NCBI RefSeq assembly: GCF_963678635.1
Contig: NC_087065.1
Coordinates: forward strand, 65,005,374 to 65,069,373
DNA: 64,000 nucleotides
Source: Symsagittifera roscoffensis
Taxonomy: Eukaryota; Xenacoelomorpha; Acoela; Convolutidae
Direction: 5' to 3'
Every line of letters starts with the position of its first letter. Within the stretch, counting starts at the first letter, position 1. Under the pieces are notes generated by a model that was not told where the DNA came from, searched no databases, and saw nothing but the letters and a program-made list of their open reading frames with translations. Both the position numbers and the translations under genes were made by a program. Below are positions 42,898 to 54,707 of the stretch, one piece after another.

Positions 42898-43772
42898 TGT
42901 AACATTCGCCCAAATATCACACAGCGACGGAGCGTAGAAAAAGTACCTGTTAACGACTGGCAGGCGTCAGTTACCTTAATTCTACTCGTTTTTCACCGTC
43001 TCGACCTTGCCAGTTGATTTTCTGGTCTGTCTAGGGCAAAGTAAAAAGTTACCATTTTTAGGCCATCAGTCAAACGACTTTTGATCAGCTTTCGTTTACA
43101 TGCGAACACAACCACATAGCTGAGTCTCGGATCCTCAGACTACGTGATTGTCATTAAAAACACGGCTCGAACAACCTATTTTTATATGTTTTTTTGTGAC
43201 AGTTTTATATTAAATCCATTGGAGATGGATTGACCCTTTCCCTTTTCTATCTACTCATGCTCTGAAATATTAAATAATAACGGTGTTAATTAAGATCTAT
43301 GACATTATAGCAGCTATATAGTCAGTTTACACAGTCCCTTCACATAGACAGTCTCTGGGGGACCAAGCCTCCGCTCCCGTAATATTCTTGAGATAACACT
43401 CTTATCTCTTATTTTTCCTGTCCCGGGAGGGTCCCGTAGTATATTTCTTCCCCCACTGAAGCCTCCTTCTCCACAAATATCCGTCTCTAAGGTTCTTATC
43501 GTGTGTTATTGCCACGATAAGAGGCTTCGTAACTTTCTTGCTCGACTGTTCTTCACAATCTCTATCGTGGTTCTGATTTTCGTCTTTTTTACTCAAAATG
43601 GCCGTCTTTTTTCTATTTCTCAGAAATGTTCTTCTTCCAATCAAAATTTTAAAAATAAAAATTCCAGAACACTCTGACCCTCCGTCGCAACACTTTTTTG
43701 TTCATAAGGCCTTTAGTCACTCTTTTTTATGTCGCCGGAAGGTTGCGCTGTGTCATCTGGCAGAATGGCACA
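42898..43772 (-). repeat. Gypsy-A 5' LTR (875 bp)
   Basis: Same ends as the 3' LTR (TGTGCCATTCTGCCAG to GGGCGAATGTTACA) and closely similar throughout, with scattered substitutions and small indels; by eye a few percent divergence, more than expected for a very fresh insertion. The 3' LTR's AATAAA reads ATATAAAA here. The plus-strand right edge runs straight into the 21-bp minisatellite region. Confidence 0.93.
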
Positions 43773-43849
43773 AACGAAGAGACCAAACACTTGAGCTACA
43801 GCAGTGGAAACCGCAGAAAAGTCCTTGTGGCAGTCCTGGGATAGTGATC

Positions 43850-45610
43850 TAAGGGTCCCAACACTTCAGTCCGGGGATAGTGATCTAAGGGTCCCAGCAC
43901 ATGAGCGAAGAGTCCAAAGACTTTCTTGAAGGGTCCCACGACTTTCTCGAAGGGACCCAAGGCTTCAGCGAAGGGTCCCAAGGCTTCACCGAAGGGTCCC
44001 ATGACTTTGTCGAAGGGTCGCAAGACTTCATCGAAGGGTCCCAAGACTTCACAGAAGTGTCCCAAGGCTTTCTCGAAGGGTCCCAAGACTTTCTCGAAGG
44101 GTTCCAACAGTTTCTCGAAGGGTCCCAAGGCTCCAGCGAAGGTTCCCAAGAATTTCTCGAAGGGTCCCAAGACTTTCTCGAATGCTACCAAGACTTCACC
44201 GAAGGGTCACATCACTTTCTCGAAGGGTCCCAAGACTTTCTCGAAGGGTCCCAAGACTTTCTCGAAGGGTCCCAAGACTTTCTCGAAGGGTCCCAAGACT
44301 TTCTCGAAGGGTCCCAAGGCTTCAGCGAAGGGTCCCAAGGCTTCACCGAAGGGTCGCAAGACTTTCTCGAAGGGTCCCAAGACTTCACAGAAGTGTCCCA
44401 AGGCTTTCTCGAAGGATCCCAAGTTTTTCTCGAAGGGTCCCAAGAGTTTCTCGAAGGGTCCCAAGGCTCCAGCGAATGGTCCCAAGACTTTCTCGAAGGC
44501 TACCAAGACTTCACCGAAGGGTCCCATCACTTTCTCGAAGGGTCCCAGGAACTTCTCGAAGGGTCCCAAGACTTTCTCGAAGGGTCCCAAGACTTTCTCG
44601 AAGCGTCCCAAGACTTCACCGAAGGGTCTCAAGACTTTTTCGAAGGGTCCCAAGACTTTCTCGAAGGGCCCCAAGACTTTCTCGAAGGGTCTCAAGAATT
44701 ACTCGAAGGGTCCCAAGACTTTCTCGAAGGCTCCCAAGACTTCACCGAAGGGTCCCAACACTCGAGCGAAGGGTCTCAACACTTGAGCGAAGGGTCCCAA
44801 CACTTGTGCGAAGTGTCCCAATACTTGACCGAAGAGTCTTAACACTTGAACGAAGGGTCCCAACACTTCAGCGAAGGGTCCCAACACTTGAGTGAAGGGT
44901 CCCAAGGCTTCACCGAAGGGTCGCAAGACTTTCTCGAAGGGTCCCAAGACTTCACAGAAGTGTCCCAAGGCTTTCTCGAAGGATCCCAAGACTTTCTCTA
45001 AGGGATCCAAGAGTTTCTCGAAGGGTCCCAAGGCTTCAGCGAAGGGTCCCAAGACTTTCTCGAAGGCTACCAAGACTTCACCGAAGGGTCCCATCCTTTT
45101 CTCGAAGGGTCCCAAGAACTTCTCGAAGGGTCCCAAGACTTTCTCGAAGGGTCCCAAGACTTTCTCGAAGGGTCCCAAGACTTCACCGAAGGGTCTCAAG
45201 ACTTTTTCGAAGGGTTCCAAGACTTTTTCGAAGGGTCCCAAGACTTCGCTGAATGGTCCCAAGACTACGCTGAATGGTTTCATCACTTGAACGAAGAATC
45301 CCAACACTTAACGAAAGGTCCCAAAACTTGAGCGAAGGGTCCCAACACTTAAGCGAAGGGTCCCAACACTTGAGCGAAGGGTCCCAACACTTGAGCGAAG
45401 GGTCTTAACACTTGAACGGAGGGTCCCAACACTTGAGCGAAGGGTCGCAACACTTCAGCGAAGGGTCCCAACACTTGAGTGAAGGGTCCCAAGACTTTCT
45501 CGAAGTGTCCCAAGACTTTCTCGTAGGGTCCCAAGACTTTACTGACTTTACTGAAGGGTCATAACACTTTAGTAAAGAATCCCAACACTATAGCGAAGGG
45601 TCTCAACAAT
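43850..45610. repeat. 21-bp minisatellite with higher-order structure
   Basis: About eighty 21-bp units of the type CGAAGGGTCCCAAGACTTT(C). Variant units recur in order, giving a higher-order pattern: the marker ACTTCACAGAAGTGTCCCAA is at 44046, 44382 and 44949, offsets of 336 and 567 bp (16 and 27 units). Since 21 is divisible by three, several frames on both strands stay open and spell seven-residue repeats (SKGPKTF, LEGSQDF, EKVLGPF). No start, promoter or splice signal supports a protein. A distal variant with CAACACTTGAGCGAAGGGTC dominates 44760-44890 and 45300-45490. Confidence 0.9.
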
Positions 45611-45756
45611 TGATTTAGGTTTTCTAAATTACTAGCTTGACAGTGTTCACCAGTTTTTTAATAACAATTTAGGGTTTTTTTTATATTTAGATTAGATTTT
45701 ATAATAGGGACTTGTACATATCAGAATTGTAAATAAAAGAAAAATGTATATAAATT

Positions 45757-48290
45757 GTGAAGAAAACGAGAGTGTCGCTAATGGGGAGGAAAGGAAAAGA
45801 AGTTAAGCAAAACCAATCCTCAACGCAGCGGAAGCTAACACCAACAAACCCGAGAGTAATGAGAAAAAAAATTTCAGTGAAGAAAAAAAAACATTTCACC
45901 AAGGAACAGAAGACTAAAGAGAAACTGCCAGAAGAACCAGAATTACCGGTCAAGGAAAATGATCTCGAGACGCCAAATGTTAGCATAGATGGAGCGGAGC
46001 AAAAGACGATGGAATCAACACCTAAGCCGAATGTGGAGGACCAAGGAAGACAATTTACTTCTCACCAATAGACAATGGAGATGAGATCACTAACAACACA
46101 CCGGAAACGATACCGGACGATTCACAAAACAAGAGAACGTCGTTCAGAGAGAAGTTCGCTGCGATGGTTGGAATGAAACCAAGAGAGAAAGAAAAAGTGG
46201 TAGCAGCGAAAAACATTTGGCACGGTTTCCACGATAGCGACGGAAAATAACCAAGATAAGGAGCAATTCACACAGGAAACAGTGGATAACCAAAAGAAAC
46301 GAACGATCGAGTCAAGAGCACCTTCGGTGGAGCTGGGTGACTTCATGACAAAGTTGGATCAGATAGACGAAAAGCTAAAGTGCAGCGATTAAGAGTACGA
46401 GGAGTTGAAAAAGGAACTTCGACACAACAAGAGTGAGAACCTAGATAACTACTATGTCCTGGCGAGGGCCACTGAAGAAAAGCACAACAAATGGAGATGA
46501 CCGACAGAGAATGAGAGAAAAATGTCAAAAAGGACATGGAGGAAATGAAAAAACGATATGATACGATGAATGAAAAGTTAAGGAATCTAGAGACCAAAAT
46601 GGACACAATGAGCAAGGACAAAGCAGAGAGTTCTTGTGTCATACAATCCAAATTGGATGCACTCTTGAGAAACTCTATAGCCTAAGATAAGTCGGTGATA
46701 GACAAGCAACCTGGAACTAGAGTCGATTTTGTAGAACCGCAGCGCAAGAAAAGAGAGTCTATACCATTACCACGGAATGACAACAGCATAGGTTCGGAAG
46801 TAACCAGGACTACTGTGAAAGGGGGAGCCTCAAACTCGTTGAGGACACCTGGGTATACAAGTGCACACACGGGTGTACCACCAGATGCCATGACATGGGC
46901 GAATACCTGGGAAATGATGAACAGGACACTTGAAGCATTCGCCACAAGGAACACAGACTCAAGTGACAGAGGAAGTGGTAAATCCAGAAAAACCTTCAAG
47001 AAACCGAAGGAATTCAAAGACGATTCAGCTGGTTGCATTGACACCTGGGTTGAGGTAATGAGACTACATCTAGAGCAAGACAACCTGAATGCTGAGAGGC
47101 AGGCCTGCACAGCAATCTTAAGCAATGTAGAGGGCACAGCACTAAAGTGCGTGGTAGCCAAAAAGGAAGAGGAGCGGGATACCGCATATAAATCTTTGAA
47201 ATATTTTTGAATCGATTTGGATCAGGCATGAAGGGTCATCAGGCAATGATGAGATTTGAAAAGAGAAAACAAAGGGATGACGAATCGATAGACCGATTTC
47301 TGGATGATCTTGAGAGCTTGAGGAGAAGAAGCGACCCAGAAGAATCGACTAATAGAAGAAACTTTAGCATCGCTTCAAAGTTTATCGACGGAGTGAAAAG
47401 TGACGACTTGAGAATGATGTTGGCAACTTATTATATACTATCGAAAGATAATGCACCAACCCCAGAGGAGATGACACAGAAGTCACGAGAGATTATATGT
47501 TAATGAAACCTAAGAAGTACTCATTTTCGGAAAGCAGAAACATGCAAGGGGGAGGCCAACAACAAAGGTCAATATGGTATAAGCCCAGAGATGACATGGA
47601 AAAACGAAAGTCGTGTGCGAATTGTGGCTCAGCGGATCACCATGTAGCGGATTGTACCACATACAAACAAGGTATGAAAAGATTGGGATATGCGCCTGAC
47701 GAAGAAGACATGATTGAAATGGAAGAACACGAGTTTTATAGCGGCTTGATAATCATAATAGGCGCGAAGTGTTTTTTTCTGCAATCAAGAGGGCCACTTT
47801 AGGATGGATTGTCCCCTGTTTTGGGAAGCAGTGAAGAATCAGTGTCACCCAAAACACAATATGGCACTTGTTGCGGTGCAAAACACCAGGAATAGACAAG
47901 CAGAGAGTGATTTGCAGAACGAAGAGGCGACGAGTGGTGAATAAATATCAAATATGTACAGGCCGTGAAACACTTCAGAGATACTGGGGAAGCCGAGACA
48001 ATAAGTTCACTAGAGATAAATTACGAGCAAGCAGAAGCAGAGGCTATCAACAAAGTGAAGCAAGACTTGGCAACCAAAGAGACTGAGCAACGGCTAAAAC
48101 AGAAATTAGAAAGACAAAAGATCAATGAGACATTCTCGATGACAAGACCAGAACCGGAGACCGGAGAAAACCTGACGGGCAGGAGTAATTGCAATACCTT
48201 GAAGATGGTTACTGGAAACCCTTTGGTATCACCATGACTGGAGCGAAAATAATGTCAATAATCACGGTGGGTGGTCACAATTACTGGTTA
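45757..48290 (+). pseudogene. Gypsy-B: decayed gag related to Gypsy-A
   Basis: Plus-strand fragments in order: a basic, lysine-rich N-terminus (45757-46071), a coiled-coil-like middle with stops (46120-46680), capsid-like segments at 46695-47210 and 47207-47503 joined by a frame break, and a nucleocapsid at 47497-47830 with one intact knuckle (CANCGSADHHVADC). The second knuckle is broken by a frame shift in a T run (CFFLQSRGPL). Text near 47990-48265 (LATKETEQRL, GAKIMSIITV) matches the Gypsy-A gag tail. Nothing of pol follows, and no flanking LTR was found. Confidence 0.85.
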
Positions 48291-49261
48291 ACTACGTGTA
48301 GGTTGTAGAATTAAGGTTATGTATTTAGTTTTTTGGTACATGGTAAGTCAATGGTAAGAGTTTATGTCTTCCTCAAGGTTCCCTTGTTCAGTTGCTGTAG
48401 TAAACTATTTAAGCAAAAATACAATTTTTGGGCCAATAACTATCACTTTTCTTGCAAAACTAATGTTAAACTCTTTTTATTCTTACTTTATGCGGAAGTT
48501 TTCTCAAAAATATCCAAGTGAGAAAGAATCGGTGCTGGTTAAAACATTCAAAAACATATGTAAAAAACGAAAATATAAATGAAATTTTAAGATATAAGAA
48601 CAAATTAGGAGCAGCTCTATTAGTTATAATCTGAAAACCTCCGGAAGTACGCAAAAGAACCTTGTTCCTAACTTCTACAATATCTAAAAACGTCTAAAAC
48701 AGCGCGCCTCAAAAAGTTGATTTAGCAAAGGAAATCAAGGTGCAAAGTGTAACAATCGTGTAATTTTCCAATTTTTTTAAGCGAAAAACTCTATATAGTA
48801 AAAAAATATTGAAATGTAGATCTTGAAAGCAAGTTTTTGATATATGCTTCATGTATCTTTTTCCAAAAGGTGTCGGATTGGGTTTAATTTACAAAAATTA
48901 TCCTCAAAACATCTGATTTTTCATAAAAAGTTACCTTATATATCAAATGATAACAAATTTTTCTAACGAATTACACATAAATAAAAATCTTTGATTAACT
49001 TTTTTGTCGGATTTTTTCTCAAAATATACTTTACAAGCTAAATTTTATTAAAATTTTCTCAAAACTTCTAATGAATTAAATTGAGGTTTTATCTCATTTT
49101 CTCAGTTTCTGCTTCTTCTTCTATCTATCAAATTAATCCAATTTGAACAAAATTTTACTTGAAAATTGAACTTTAGATGGAAAAATGTATCGTTTCAACG
49201 AACGTTCAATAAACCGAAGCTGAATTAATACCATAAATTCTTTGCTAAACGTCCTTAAATG
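48291..49261. other. AT-rich stretch without recognisable genes
   Basis: No supported ORF, RNA or repeat boundary. It may contain downstream intron or exons of the minus-strand zinc-finger transcription unit at 50.8 kb, but none could be recognised. Confidence 0.45.
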
Positions 49262-50614
49262 ATTTTCTCAACCTGATAAATTTATATTGCTGTTTCAAAC
49301 CTGATTTTCTATAATAAAGTAAGTTTTGGGATAAGAATGGTGTATATTATTGTCTTGAATTTTTCAAAGGTTGGCACAAACATACATTTTTTTGATCTTA
49401 TCCAGGTTTGAAATCGTCAAAAAAACAGTAGAAAACTATAATTCTTAATAACTCAACCCCCATTATCTGCTTAATAACGCACTACTCTATGAACACTTTT
49501 ACAATAACTAAACAGGGAAAACTTTAAAATGGCAACAAGGCAAAACCTCTCAATTAGTCGATGATTTGTTTTTACAAAATTTCAACAATTACTTAAGCAA
49601 TCATTAGCATGTGTTGTTCACTTTTACTACAAAGTTATCACAAAACAATCTCCGCAAGCATGCAACCAATGGAGTTTTTACTGGAGATAAAAGATTTTTG
49701 GATCAATTTCCATTGAAATTTTCACCAAAATTTGAACTCGATTGTTGCTGGTTTTATCATCAGTCAGAATCTTTAAATGAAAAAAATGACAGATCAAGAA
49801 TGGTGATGAAAACACTGTGTAATTTTTCCTGAAGTTTTTTCAAATTTTTTGTACAGACTTTTCAGATTCAGTAAAAATTATTATTCAAAGTATTTTCTCC
49901 TAAGATTTTTTTAAAAAGGTATAAAGTTTACCTTATAGTATAAAGTTTTCTCAACCTTATAATTTTATATTGCTGTTTAAAACCTGATTTTCTATAATAA
50001 AATAAATTTTGGGATAAGAATGGTGTATATTATTGTCTTGAATTTTTCAAAGGTTGGCACAAACATACATTTTTTTGATCTTTTCCAGGTTTGAAATGGT
50101 CAAAAAAACAGAAGAAAACTATAATTCTTGATAACTCAACCCCCATTATCTGCTTAATAACGAACTACTCTATGAACACTTTTTCAATAACTAAACAGGG
50201 AAAATTTTAAAATGGCAAATAGGCAAAACCTCTCAATTAGTCGATAATTTTTTTAAACAAAATTTCAACAAATTCTTAGGCAATCATTAGCATGTGTTGT
50301 TGACTTTTACTACAAAGTTATCACAAAAAAATCTCCGCAAGCATGCAACCAATGGAGTTTTTACTGTAGATAAAAGAATTTCGGATCGATTTCCATTGAA
50401 ATTTTCACCAAAATTTGAACTTGATTGTTGCTGGTTTTATCATCAGTCAGAACCTTTGAATAAAAAAAATGACAGATCAAGAATGGTGATGAAAACACTG
50501 TATATTTTTTACTAAAGTTTTTCAAATTTTTGTACAGACTTTTCAGATTCAGTAAAAATTATTCGTCAAAGTATTTTCTCCTAGGATTTTTTATTAAAAA
50601 GGTATAAAGTTTAC
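49262..50614. repeat. Tandem duplication, two ~683-bp copies
   Basis: GATTTTCTCAACCTGATAAA at 49262 matches GTTTTCTCAACCTTATAA at 49945; GCAAGCATGCAACCAATGGA recurs at 49656 and 50339. The copies differ by a few percent. On the minus strand the unit starts GTAAACTTTATACC, the 5' splice site downstream of the zinc-finger exon at 50615, so the duplication includes the start of that intron. Confidence 0.92.
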
Positions 50615-50842
50615 CTTCTCTTGGAGTGTTTTTTGAGACTGCTGAGCATATAATTTATCATTATGTTGACAATGCTTCTTCTTGAAATGATAAGTGAGTT
50701 CCTCGCTGCTATATGTATAAAAGTTACAATTGGAACACTTTAAAACGCCACAGTGCTTACGAAGTCTTGATGCATCTTTGCGTGTGTGTTCTCTGCCACA
50801 TTCAAGACAATCAACCCTTTCATTTTTATTCAGTGACGGCAT
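50615..50842 (-). CDS. Zinc-finger exon of unknown gene
   Basis: Seventy-six codons from ATG 50842 to a consensus donor (GAGAAG|GTAAAC), phase 0. It holds two cysteine/histidine units: CLECGREHTRKDASRLRKHC (C-x2-C then H, C) and CSNCNFYTYSSEELTYHFKK-KH, a classical C2H2 spacing (C-x2-C-x12-H-x4-H). Such paired fingers occur at the N-terminus of many host and transposon proteins. No further exon was identified to the left, so whether it is a host gene or a mobile-element protein is open. Codon quality and the clean donor argue that it is real. Confidence 0.6.
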
Positions 50843-52534
50843 CTCAAAAAGTAAATAAAGAAGGTGAGAATAAATGGGAGATTCAGAAATCCCAAATTTT
50901 TATATAAGAAGAGTTGATTAGCCTCGAAAAATGAATAAAAGTGAATAAAAACAGCAATTTTTATAAAAAACAGCAATAAAAGAAAATCAGAATGGATGTG
51001 CTATTCAGCCTAGCTGAAACAAAAATCATCCAATCCAACCATGCAGATTCAAAAGTATAAACTAATCAGAATCGAGCATTACTTAAAAGGAAATTTTTAT
51101 CTTTTTTGATATCAACCAATCAGAACCGAGCTTCAATGGTCATGGAATTTTCAACAAGTATAAAGTCAACCAATCAAAATTGAGCTTCAATTATCATGGA
51201 TTTTTCAATAATTTTGATATCAAACAATCGAGCATTCCTTCACAGGTAATATTAGTGGTAATTACCAATCAGAAGGAAGTATTCACCGATTTTAAAGTAT
51301 TTTGTAGATCAGAACCAAACTATGTTTATGAAACTTCCCGATCAATCAGTTTTATTGAAGTTTTCAAGATACTAACATATACGATTGACACTAAAGTGAG
51401 GTTTCTTGTCTGGTTTATACTATTGTTTTGATACTAAACTCAAATTTTGAAATTTTGGTCAACATTTTTTCGATTTGTTCTATTTCTAACCAGTGAAAAA
51501 AAAAATTACCAAAATATCCAGCTTTATCACTTTCTTTTTGGTATATTGTAATATAAACAAATGGAAGTCATTTAAATTTGGATAATCGATTAAAAGATTT
51601 TCTGACAAATCTAGATTTTGTATTTGTATCAAATTCAAAACAGTAATCGAAATGATGTTCCTTATCTTCAAATTTTGTTTCATAGGCTCTTCCATTTTTT
51701 TGTTTTTTACTGAGCTACCACTCAATCTGTGTTAACTCTTCAAAATAAAAACATTGTTGATAAATCTGGCAGTACTCTTCTTTTCTGAAATCTCCTCTCC
51801 GTCTTTTTAACAAAATTATTGAACTTTCTTTGTTTCTATACAAGTTAAAACTAATGCAATCTCCATCAACGTCATCTGTCCACCACTCTTTTCGTTTTTT
51901 GAAGAAGTTAATTTTAAAATCTGATAAATGTTCAGTTCAGACATTTAAAACGCTTTTGATAGAAACATTTTTTTCTGAAATAAACAAAGAAACTTGAAAA
52001 AACTCGAATCATTTTAAACTTATTTTGTCCTAACAGTCATCATGAAAGGTTTTTCCCTTATTTAGAGTTCAGCTACTTTTTAGGAAACTCATTCAGCCAA
52101 TCAAAACCTTAAATTTAGGCAAATAAAAATGAAAAAAAAACAATGAAACTCAAAAACTTGGAAAACAATGATAATGTGTTCAACTAAATATACATTTTGT
52201 GTTTGCGATTTTGTTCAAATAAGACAAAATTTACTGAAAATTTGATAAAAGCAGTATTTAAATAAATTTTTCTAGAATTTCATTAACAAATACTGGAAAA
52301 TCAATTGATAATTGGTTAGTGTTTTAAGTCAATTTGATTGAGTTGTAAGTTTTATCTGACTTTTCCTCAGTTATCCTAGCTCTAAATAAACACTTCAGTG
52401 AGAAAAAACAGTTTTGAACCAATAATATTTCAATTATTAAAAAAACAAAACATCACAAAGCGTTACTGAGTTTTACAATTATCAACAAACCTAAAATCTC
52501 TCAAGAATTCGTTCAAAGTATAGTTGACATAGGC
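50843..52534. other. AT-rich intergenic stretch
   Basis: No gene can be supported. It contains a loose repetition of CCAATCAGAAT/CGAGCTTCAAT text at 51030-51300 (AACCAATCAGAACCGAGCTT, AACCAATCAAAATTGAGCTT). Confidence 0.5.
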
Positions 52535-52745
52535 AGTCGAAACATACCGATTTTGGTCGAGAAAGTCGAAACATATCTGAATTGGGTTGAACAAAGTAGA
52601 AATTTTTTTGCTGGGTCGAGAAAGTCTAAGCATACCAAAATTTGGTCGAGAAAGTCTAAAGATACCAAATTTTGGTCGAGAAAGTCGAAACATACCGAAA
52701 TTTGGTCGAGACGGTCAAAACATACCAACTTTTGGTCGAAAACAT
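52535..52745. repeat. 30-bp tandem repeat
   Basis: Six or seven units built on GGTCGAGAAAGTCGAAACAT followed by ACCAAAATTT. Units at 52615-52700 are most regular. No coding evidence. Confidence 0.8.
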
Positions 52746-53263
52746 TGATACATAAACCGAGCACCTCGACCCGGGTAGTAGAATGTTTAGCAACTCTGAA
52801 AACAAAAAGTAATGTTCCCTCTCAAAATAACAGATCAAGCTCTATAATATCACAGTGAGGGACTTTGAGGATGTGGTGATATATTAACAATGTCGCTCAT
52901 TCTTGATGCTGCGACCAAGACATAAAAAGGAAGCTTAAGGCAATTGCGTTTTCCTGAATTTATGTTTTGCCCGGTCCGTCTTTGGCAGCAAATTTTTTTG
53001 GATATCCTCTCAATGACATGACACATCGCTGACTTTGAAGGTTGTAAATTTTGAAGGTTGTCTTTGATTACCCGCTGCAGCACATGTGATGTTTTATTGT
53101 GATGCTTAGTAACATGTTTTAAATCTTTTTTTTTACATCAAACTTCTTATAATATCGTGTTCCTGATTTTTTTCCTGGTAAACTGGGGAAACTAAACCGT
53201 ATCGTAATCACTGAAACAAGTGGGAGCTTTGGAGAGCTCGATAAGCAGTGACTCAGTTCTGAA

Positions 53264-53389
53264 ATGGTATTTTTAGCAAACTATCAAAAACTTTCGGCGT
53301 TGACCAGCATTATTTTCCAGTACAAAAAATCATCTCTGGCCAGAGCGTATCCCAAGCTACCGCACTTGACGTTTTCTGTTCACTTGGTG
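53264..53389 (+). CDS. Candidate 5' exon of the HPS4-like gene
   Basis: An open stretch from ATG 53264 reads into KKSSLARAYPKLPHLTFSVH-LV and ends at a strong donor (GTG|GTAAGA) in phase 0, which would join the next exon in frame. A CAG at 53320 could instead be an acceptor. The N-terminus of HPS4 is poorly conserved, so similarity cannot confirm it; the following exon also has its own ATG. Confidence 0.35.
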
Positions 53390-53858
53390 GTAAGATATAA
53401 GCATATTCGCACTTCTTACGTTGAAATTTTAAGTTTTTTTTTTGAAATCAATGCAGGTTGAATAAAATTAATTCAATTGACTTTGTTTTAATATAATTAT
53501 GGGGTCTTTATATTGCTTTTGCTCCCCAGATGGTGAAAAATCAAATTATAAACACCTATCACAAGACTCAAAACGTTGATAATAAAAAAATATGCTATAA
53601 ACAGCCATCAAAACAGAAGAAGGAAGATTATTTTACATTTTTAAAGAAAACGTGAAATAAAACAGGAAAACATTCCGTTTGTGTCCATAATTGACGAAAC
53701 TGTCTCCTTTTGACCTGTTCTTGCCCTGAGTGCCCTGCTTTATTAATGAATTCAACCCATTTTTGTATTGAAAATTTTTTGTTTTTATTTTAAAACGTTA
53801 TTAAGGGAGTATAACAAAAAATGCTATTTAAGTGCCAGCTGTATCTGGATCAGATTGA

Positions 53859-53903
53859 GGTTTTTTTCAGGTTTTTTTCAGGTTTTTTTCAGGTTTTTTT
53901 TCA
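53859..53903. repeat. 11-bp tandem repeat of GGTTTTTTTCA
   Basis: Four near-perfect units. Each reads as a polypyrimidine tract followed by CAG|G, so the array looks like four consecutive 3' splice sites on the plus strand. Confidence 0.8.
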
Positions 53904-54626
53904 ATTATTATTTTAAAAATAAATTATCATCAAGTTTACTATATCCTACCTCGGGAGCCCTCAGATTTCAAAACATTACTATAGCTTATAATTTTAAGTT
54001 ACATTCAGGAAAATTTTTACGCAACTTCATGTTGAGACTGCGCGACTTTATGTTCCTGGCGACTAAGCGCGATTTTGTGTTGCGACTTTGCACGGCTTTT
54101 GGGAATTTGTGTGACCAATTTTTTATATAAGCCGGGTTTTGCGCGAGTGATGTCGCGATCTCGCGCAACTTATGTCACGACTTGGTGCGACTTTAACCTC
54201 GGCGCGAGTGAGGATTTATGGTGCCGAGATACTGATGAAGTCTAATCGGTGCTTCTTCGCTGCCCAGCTATTAAAAAAACTCCCGGAGGTTCAAGATGAG
54301 TTTTATCCCTGATCCTTTCGATTTAGCACGTTAAGGTTTTATCTTATATTCTACGATTTGAACGCGAGACCTGAACACTGCAGAGAAAAATATTTGATTA
54401 ATTTCGTAAAATTGATTATACATTTTCAAAGGTCTTCAAGCAATATGGGCAAACCAGAACAAACTACTTTATATTGTAAATATAAACAACATTGCAATAT
54501 GATTGTTTACTGAATCATTACGCTCAAGAAATTGTAACTCATTGTGTTTTCAACTTACAAAGCTCACCTGAAATAAATTTATTAGTTGAAGAATTAAATT
54601 AATTTCTTTTTATATAGCAAGTCTAG

Positions 54627-54707
54627 ATGTTTTTCCTTGTTGACAAGAAGCTGAGGCCGCAAGACGGCGATGATGATCATGCTTGGGTCATTTGGTCACT
54701 TGTTGAG
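54627..54707 (+). CDS. HPS4: HPS4 exon (FFLVDKKL)
   Basis: Twenty-seven codons beginning ATG TTT TTC directly after TCTAG, so the ATG may be the start or the first codon after an acceptor. Encodes MFFLVDKKLRPQDGDDDHAW-VIWSLVE, the first beta strand and loop of the longin fold. Donor GAG|GTTGGT is weak but in phase. Confidence 0.7.

Larger units (their letters stand above)
27723..43772 (-). mobile_element. Gypsy-A: 16-kb Ty3/Gypsy LTR retrotransposon with accessory ORFs
   Basis: Direct repeats of 882 bp (27723-28604) and 875 bp (42898-43772), both TG...CA, bracket the element. Minus-strand order is 5' LTR, primer-binding site, 3.5-kb leader, gag (three frames), protease-(RT remnant)-RNase H-integrase, a macrodomain-like frame, a 277-aa unknown ORF, purine tract, 3' LTR. 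GC content of the internal part is visibly higher than the AT-rich surroundings, suggesting recent arrival or different mutational history. It cannot be autonomous: RT is deleted and gag is frameshifted. The flanks do not show an obvious target-site duplication (AGAAT on the left, AACGA on the right). Confidence 0.93.

Noticed and set aside
43901-44842. Long ORFs of seven-residue repeats (SKGPKTF, LEGSQDF, EKVLGPF) as a structural protein gene
   Set aside because: They arise in several frames and on both strands because the repeat length is a multiple of three. There is no frame preference, start context or splice signal.
49611-50515. Paired 73-aa plus-strand ORFs
   Set aside because: Copies of a 683-bp duplication within an intron-like region; the frame is only weakly preserved and nothing is recognisable.
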